A stretch of 64,000 bases of DNA from Paenibacillus taihuensis (lineage in GTDB: Bacteria > Bacillota > Bacilli > Paenibacillales > Paenibacillaceae). Shown piece by piece: positions 60,032 through 64,000 of the stretch (its first letter is position 1; each line of letters begins with the position of its first letter). The notes beneath the pieces were generated by a model. The model saw nothing but the letters and a program-made list of their open reading frames with translations, did no database searches and was not told the DNA's origin. The stretch spans positions 24,200 to 88,199 of the forward strand of contig NZ_QTTN01000024.1 of assembly GCF_003386535.1 (NCBI RefSeq), in the 5' to 3' direction. A program made the translations under genes and the position numbers.

Positions 60032-60075
60032 CACGTTCTCCTCCTGAGTTATCTCATCGGTCAGCCGAGCCTTGC

Positions 60076-60219
60076 TTACAGGCCATGCTTCGGAACGGCG
60101 GCACGGTCGGCAGTAGACTGCGCCTTGCTCGCTTCGGCTTTGCCAGCTCCTGTTCGATCTGCTTTCGACTGCGCCTTGCTCGCTTTCACTTGCAAGTGGG
60201 AAGGTTGTTCGCCTGACAT
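60076..60219 (-). CDS. 47-aa Lys/Ala-rich small protein with internal duplication
   Basis: A short gene with AGGAGG about 8 nt before the ATG. The product MSGEQPSHLQVKASKAQSKA and onward contains two copies of a roughly 15-residue unit, ASKAQSKADRTGAGK and ASKAQSTADRAAVPK; the DNA of the units is also similar (GAGCAAGGCGCAGTC twice). Helical, basic and without Cys or aromatic residues, it resembles gamma-type spore proteins in style but not in motif. No family recognised. 44 nt before the next small gene. Confidence 0.62.
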   Translation of the reverse strand: MSGEQPSHLQVKASKAQSKADRTGAGKAEASKAQSTADRAAVPKHGL

Positions 60220-60332
60220 AGGGTGGCCTCCTGATCAAAAGGTCATAAAGATTGAAATTCCTTTCTCAGTGTGCCACGAGCGAGGAGAAACTATGTAGCG
60301 GAGAACGTAAAGCGACCAGCTCCAAGCCGAGA

Positions 60333-60650
60333 TTACAGCAGCCGCAGTCCGCAGGATGGACAGTCGACGTCTTGATGCGTGATAGCCTCACCGCAGGCGG
60401 GACACGGCTCCGAGAAGGGCTGCTTCGCTGCCGCCTGCAAGGCGATACTGTTCACTACCTGCTGCTCATCAGGCGTTTCTTTGCTTGCGGCTTGCGACGA
60501 CGAGCCGCCGCCCAGGAGCGCTTCCGCGAACTGCTTCAATTCGGAATGCTTGCCGGAATCATCGCCTGTGATGCGAACCATGAAGATCATGGCGGCAACA
60601 AGGCCTAAGACAACGACAAAAACAATAGTAGTAGCAATAATATTCATCAT
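60333..60650 (-). CDS. Membrane-anchored zinc-ribbon protein
   Basis: A 105-aa protein. One N-terminal helix (MMNIIATTIVFVVVLGLVAAMIF) is followed by a flexible linker with GGGSSSQAAS and a C-terminal zinc ribbon, CPACGE and CPSCG (Cys83, 86 and Cys98, 101 approximately). The ribbon would face the cytoplasm or the exterior depending on topology. GAGGA is about 8-13 nt upstream. No known partner. Stop lies just beside the small-gene cluster. Confidence 0.75.
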   Translation of the reverse strand: MMNIIATTIVFVVVLGLVAAMIFMVRITGDDSGKHSELKQFAEALLGGGSSSQAASKETPDEQQVVNSIALQAAAKQPFSEPCPACGEAITHQDVDCPSCGLRLL

Positions 60651-60688
60651 GGCAGAGGTCCTCGATTCGCAGCATTATTCGCCCGTCA

Positions 60689-61294
60689 TTATTTCAGATG
60701 ATAGCGTGTTTCCAGCTTTTTGCCGCCCAGCCACATCACGGCGAACAGCACAAGAGCAAGAATAACCCGCCACGGCTGCTTGGTCAACTCGCCGATGTCG
60801 AAGCTGAGCACGGATACGCTTAGAATCATGACGGCTTTGCCGAGCAGAACCGCGAGGACGAAGGAGCCAAACGAAATGCGGCTAAGACCTGAGACGATAT
60901 TGATGAGTGCGGAAGGCGAGAAAGGAAAGCAGGCGAAGAGAAAAATCGGCGTAAAGCCGCGCTTTTCAATAAAGACGAGCAGCTTCGAGGCACGCGGAAA
61001 CTTGCGGCGAATCCAGCCGCTAAGATGCCCGCCGAGCTTGCGCGAAATCCAGAACAGCAGGAGCGAGCCGCTGCAAACGCCGACCCAGGATAGAAGAGAG
61101 CCTAGCCAAAGTCCGTATATATTGGCGTTGGCGGCGACGAAAACAAGCAGCGGCAGCACCGGAAGGAACGATTCCGCGAGCGGCAGCAGTATGCCCGGCA
61201 GAGGACCGTATGCCTTGTAGCTCTCCAGCGTGCGCTGCATTTGCTCAAGATCCATATTTTTCAGCGAGCGAATCCATTCTTCAAGATGCTCCAT
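60689..61294 (-). CDS. VTT-domain (TVP38/TMEM64/DedA-like) membrane protein
   Basis: A 201-aa protein with five to six helices and the VTT core: GPLPGILLPLAESFLPVLPLLVFVAANANIYG (two hydrophobic segments) and FACFPFSPSALINIVSGLSRISFGSFVLAVLLGKAV. The motif FPFSPSALINIVSGLS is typical of TVP38. VTT proteins act as lipid scramblases or transporters. The ATG at 61294 follows AAGGGGAGA; 61318 is an alternative. Adjacent to the MFS gene in the same direction, 42 nt away, so probably one transcript. Confidence 0.87.
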   Translation of the reverse strand: MEHLEEWIRSLKNMDLEQMQRTLESYKAYGPLPGILLPLAESFLPVLPLLVFVAANANIYGLWLGSLLSWVGVCSGSLLLFWISRKLGGHLSGWIRRKFPRASKLLVFIEKRGFTPIFLFACFPFSPSALINIVSGLSRISFGSFVLAVLLGKAVMILSVSVLSFDIGELTKQPWRVILALVLFAVMWLGGKKLETRYHLK

Positions 61295-61336
61295 GCGTAC
61301 AACTCTCCCCTTGCCCATCCTTTATAGCCGTACGCG

Positions 61337-62509
61337 CTATTCTCTATCTCTAAACGCACGGAACGGAAACCATATATAGAAAAATCCGATCACGGCATAC
61401 ATAATGCCGCTGTACCACAGCACCGTGGACTGGCCCTGCCAAGTCGCAAGCGTACCCCCGACAACGGGGCCGATCATGCCGCCAATGCCTTCAACAGTGG
61501 AGAAGATTCCCCAGCCAAGTCCTTGTTGCTTCGGCGGCACATAATTGGCGAGCAGCGCATTCCACGCGGGCAGCAGCGTTGCATACGAGAGGCCGAGCAC
61601 GCCGGTCAGCACAATGCATTCCCACATCGGCGGCGCGAGGGAGAGCATGTACAGCGAGACGCCGATGAAGACGAATCCGAGCACAAGAAACCACTTCTTG
61701 CCGCCAAGGATGTCCGATAATCGGCCGAGCGGAATGAGGCCAAGCACCGTGCAGGCGCCTCCAGCTGTCAGAAGCAGCGAATATTGCGCGCCGTTCATGC
61801 CAAGCCTGTTCTCAGCGAAGCTCGGCAGAATCGGAACGAGCATCCCAGCGCCCATCGTCTGCAGCACCATGCCAGGCAGCAGCAGCCGCATATGGCGTAG
61901 CCGATCCTTCAAGATGACGAACTGCTCCCGAGGCGGAAGCGACGTTGCTGCGCCAGTCGCTTTGGTGTTGTTGATGAACAGCGACAACAGCCAGCAGAGC
62001 AGCGCGAATCCGAGCAGCAGGTAGTAGGTGAACGACTTGCTGTAATCGAGCAGCAGGTTGCTGACGATCGGTCCCGCTCCGATGCCGACGAACCAGATCG
62101 TGTAGAGGAAGCCCATCTGCATCGCCCGCCGGTCATCCGACACTTTCGTCAAGCAGACGATCCAGATTGGCGAGATGCCGACTCCGTATAACGCGGCAGC
62201 GACGATGAACAGCCAAGGCATATCTGCGAAAGGGACGAGAAAGATGCCGATGAGCGAGATGAACAAGCCGGTATGTACGACGAACCGAATCGAGAACCGG
62301 TCGAGCAGATAACCGATCGCCATCTTCAGCGCGGTATCGGTCAAGTAGTGGGCGGTTATCGCAATGCCGATGATATCGAGCGATAAACCGAGAATTTTCT
62401 CCCCGTAAATCGGCAGGAAGCTGATCAGCGCAGCCCCGCGTACGAATTCGACGAAGAAGAGAATGACGGAGAACAATATAATTTCGCGAGAAAACAATCG
62501 TTTAGGCAT
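61337..62509 (-). CDS. MFS transporter
   Basis: A 390-aa twelve-helix major-facilitator protein. Helix 1 is IILFSVILFFVEFVRGAALISFLPIYG; the loop 2-3 region is YLLDRFSIRFVVHTG; the central loop after helix 6 is NNTKATGAATSLPPREQ; the second half has PLGRLSDILGGKKW. Substrate unknown; drug export is the commonest role of this subfamily. AAAGGGGA before the ATG at 62509 sets the start, while longer frames lack homologous sequence. Upstream gene of the MFS-VTT pair. Confidence 0.9.
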   Translation of the reverse strand: MPKRLFSREIILFSVILFFVEFVRGAALISFLPIYGEKILGLSLDIIGIAITAHYLTDTALKMAIGYLLDRFSIRFVVHTGLFISLIGIFLVPFADMPWLFIVAAALYGVGISPIWIVCLTKVSDDRRAMQMGFLYTIWFVGIGAGPIVSNLLLDYSKSFTYYLLLGFALLCWLLSLFINNTKATGAATSLPPREQFVILKDRLRHMRLLLPGMVLQTMGAGMLVPILPSFAENRLGMNGAQYSLLLTAGGACTVLGLIPLGRLSDILGGKKWFLVLGFVFIGVSLYMLSLAPPMWECIVLTGVLGLSYATLLPAWNALLANYVPPKQQGLGWGIFSTVEGIGGMIGPVVGGTLATWQGQSTVLWYSGIMYAVIGFFYIWFPFRAFRDRE

Positions 62510-62714
62510 GTGTCTGAATCCCCTTTGCATCCTCGATTCGGGCACAGCGGACGAGCAGACTTCTCCATTATATGCAAGCTGGTATAAAAATCCAACCAAG
62601 CCCTTCAGCATATTTAGCGAAGCAGGTGCTTGCCCCTCCATTTACGAATCGGATGTTCCATACGTTTCATGAATTACTATCAGGATTCCCCGAAATGACG
62701 CTAAACCTTGCACG

Positions 62715-62750
62715 AAAAAGCCCGGCCACTCCTTAGGGGAGCAGCCGGGC
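62715..62750 (-). terminator. Intrinsic terminator of ilvA
   Basis: GCCCGGC (62720-62726) pairs with GCCGGGC (62744-62750), with inner CTCC/GGAG, and five T on the minus strand (62719-62715). Confidence 0.88.
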
Positions 62751-62767
62751 GTGTAATGAAGCCTGTC

Positions 62768-64000
62768 TCAAATAAGCAAATTGAACAGGACAGGGTCCTT
62801 GTTCAGCTCTAAGAAATTGAGCCCTTTCTTATTCATCCGCTCTACAAGCGGCGCATAATCTTGGCGGTTCTTCAGCTCGATGCCGACGAGGGCAGGGCCG
62901 TTATCCTTGTTATGCTTCTTCGTATATTCAAACCGTGTGATGTCGTCGTCCGGTCCAAGCACTTCATCAAGAAACTCGCGAAGGGCACCGGCACGCTGCG
63001 GGAAGTTGACCATGAAATAATGCTTCAGCCCTTCGAAGACGAGCGACCGTTCCTTGATCTCCTGCATCCGGTCGACATCGTTGTTGCCGCCGCTAATGAC
63101 GCAGACGACGGTTTTGCCGGCAATCTGGTCCCGGTACAGGTCGAGTGCGGCAATCGGCAGCGAGCCTGCAGGCTCAACGACGATCGCATTCTCGTTGTAC
63201 AGATCGAGCATCGCCGTGCATGTTTTGCCTTCCGGCACGATAATAATGTCGTCGAGCATCTCGCGGCACATGCGGAACGTCAGCTCGCCGACCCGCTTCA
63301 CGGCTGCGCCATCGACGAACTTGTCGATCGTATCCAGCGTCAGCACTTCGCCGGCGTCCAGCGCCGCGCGCATCGATGGCGCGCCCTCCGGTTCGATGCC
63401 GATAATCTTCGTGCTCGGGGATACGGCTTTCACGTATGCGGCAACACCGGCAGCAAGACCGCCGCCGCCGATTGTAACGAACACATAGTCAGGCGCGGAA
63501 TCAACCGCCTCCATGATCTCTTTGCCGATCGTTCCGTTGCCCGCGATGATCTTCGGATCGTCGAATGGATGGATGAAGGCCAGGTCATCCTTGCGGCTTA
63601 CTTTGATCGCCTCGTTGAACGCATCGTCGAAGGTATCGCCAGTCAGGATGATTTCGACGTCAGATCCGCCGAAGAACGCGACCTGGTTGACCTTCTGACG
63701 CGGCGTCGTGCTCGGCATGTAGATTTTGCCCGGAATGCCGAGAGAATGACAGGAGTACGCAACGCCCTGTGCATGATTGCCTGCGCTGGCGCAGACGACG
63801 CCGCGGAGCAGTCGCTCTTCCGGCAGCGATTTAATCAGATGATAGGCGCCGCGCAGCTTGAACGAACGAACTACCTGCAGATCCTCCCGTTTCAGCAGTA
63901 CATTGCAGCCGTACCGCTCGGACAGCACCCGATTCTGCTGCAGCGGTGTCCGTGCCGCCACTTCCTTCACATGCATTTGCGCCTGCGCGATCTCTGTCAG
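62768..64000 (-). CDS. ilvA: Threonine dehydratase IlvA (5' end beyond the window)
   Basis: A PLP enzyme converting threonine to 2-oxobutyrate, the first step of isoleucine synthesis. The PLP lysine is in VRSFKLRGAY. SAGNHAQGVAYSC, the glycine loop GGGGLAAG and CVISGGNND are intact. The C-terminal regulatory (ACT-like) domain has YFMVNFPQRAGALREFLDEVLG, so it is the feedback-inhibited biosynthetic form. The reading frame is open past the ATG at 63976 to the window edge (EIAQAQ precedes it), and the Bacillus homologue has about 25 more N-terminal residues, so the gene is cut here. Confidence 0.94.
   Translation of the reverse strand: MTEIAQAQMHVKEVAARTPLQQNRVLSERYGCNVLLKREDLQVVRSFKLRGAYHLIKSLPEERLLRGVVCASAGNHAQGVAYSCHSLGIPGKIYMPSTTPRQKVNQVAFFGGSDVEIILTGDTFDDAFNEAIKVSRKDDLAFIHPFDDPKIIAGNGTIGKEIMEAVDSAPDYVFVTIGGGGLAAGVAAYVKAVSPSTKIIGIEPEGAPSMRAALDAGEVLTLDTIDKFVDGAAVKRVGELTFRMCREMLDDIIIVPEGKTCTAMLDLYNENAIVVEPAGSLPIAALDLYRDQIAGKTVVCVISGGNNDVDRMQEIKERSLVFEGLKHYFMVNFPQRAGALREFLDEVLGPDDDITRFEYTKKHNKDNGPALVGIELKNRQDYAPLVERMNKKGLNFLELNKDPVLFNLLI

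Noticed and set aside
60032-60238. 69-residue N-terminal extension of the 95-aa protein
   Set aside because: Arg/Ser-rich shadow of the 47-aa gene in another frame; AGGAGG directly before 60031 defines the real start.
62510-62641. 44-residue N-terminal extension of the MFS protein
   Set aside because: Precedes the Shine-Dalgarno and adds non-family sequence before the first helix.

Overview
The window reads as chromosomal DNA of an endospore-forming, GC-rich Bacillales bacterium, most likely Paenibacillus or a close relative in Paenibacillaceae. The evidence is an alpha/beta-type small acid-soluble spore protein, two SLH-domain (S-layer type) proteins, Shine-Dalgarno sites of the AGGAGG type throughout, some TTG/GTG starts, a dense two-component signalling complement, plant cell-wall hemicellulases, and short palindromic intergenic repeats. 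There are no insertion sequences, prophage genes, CRISPR arrays or rRNA. One tRNA gene (Thr, CGT) is present. The right end cuts off the 5' end of ilvA.

Layout. 0.1-5.4 kb: glutathione peroxidase, then a minus-strand molybdopterin oxidoreductase module (DUF2294 protein, structured attenuator, FdhF/YdeP-type oxidoreductase, FdhD) and a PadR regulator. 5.5-12.6 kb: M24 peptidase, membrane protein, EamA exporter, then an ABC-2 exporter with its own histidine kinase/NarL-type regulator behind a double palindromic operator. 13-19.4 kb: SLH-transglutaminase-like protein, CorA, spore protein, OmpR/HK pair, toroid-fold protein. 19.4-21.2 kb: folD plus cyclodeaminase under a ZTP riboswitch with an intrinsic terminator. 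21.2-26.5 kb: stalk-domain protein, VOC protein, glpD-glpK with low-complexity insertions. 26.5-34.1 kb: palindrome field, GH51 arabinofuranosidase divergent from a CE15 glucuronoyl esterase and an ArsR-type regulator (glucuronoarabinoxylan use), RNA-methyltransferase-like protein, aldo/keto reductase, aldose epimerase. 34.3-38.7 kb: PadR-HAAS-DUF4097 operon, two-domain multicopper oxidase, membrane HD-GYP protein. 38.8-39.4 kb: second palindrome field with three 113-bp tandem units. 39.5-49.4 kb: PAS-HTH regulator, small double zinc-finger-like protein, giant hybrid kinase, OmpR regulator, GGDEF-EAL protein, 5TM sensor kinase. 49.5-55.8 kb: tRNA-Thr, 1114-aa SLH/Ig-like surface protein flanked by near-identical terminators, a 12-Cys protein and a tyrosinase-like protein with sigma-K-like promoters, Nudix hydrolase. 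55.8-64 kb: MscL with zinc-ribbon tail, lipid kinase, AlkC-type glycosylase, aromatic-acid exporter family protein, small proteins, VTT protein, MFS transporter, ilvA.

Themes. (1) c-di-GMP turnover and sensory kinases are concentrated at 37-49 kb. (2) Two families of intergenic palindromes recur: family A (TTGGANAAATCCA core, three clusters) and family B (GAGAG...CTCTC dyads of about 26 bp, two clusters). (3) Low-complexity tails or inserts decorate otherwise ordinary enzymes (FolD, GlpD, GlpK, multicopper oxidase). (4) The most interesting candidate system is the 54-55.4 kb pair: a Cys-rich protein and a cytosolic tyrosinase-like protein, both preceded by sigma-K-like promoter spacing, which could be an uncharacterised spore-coat cross-linking cassette.
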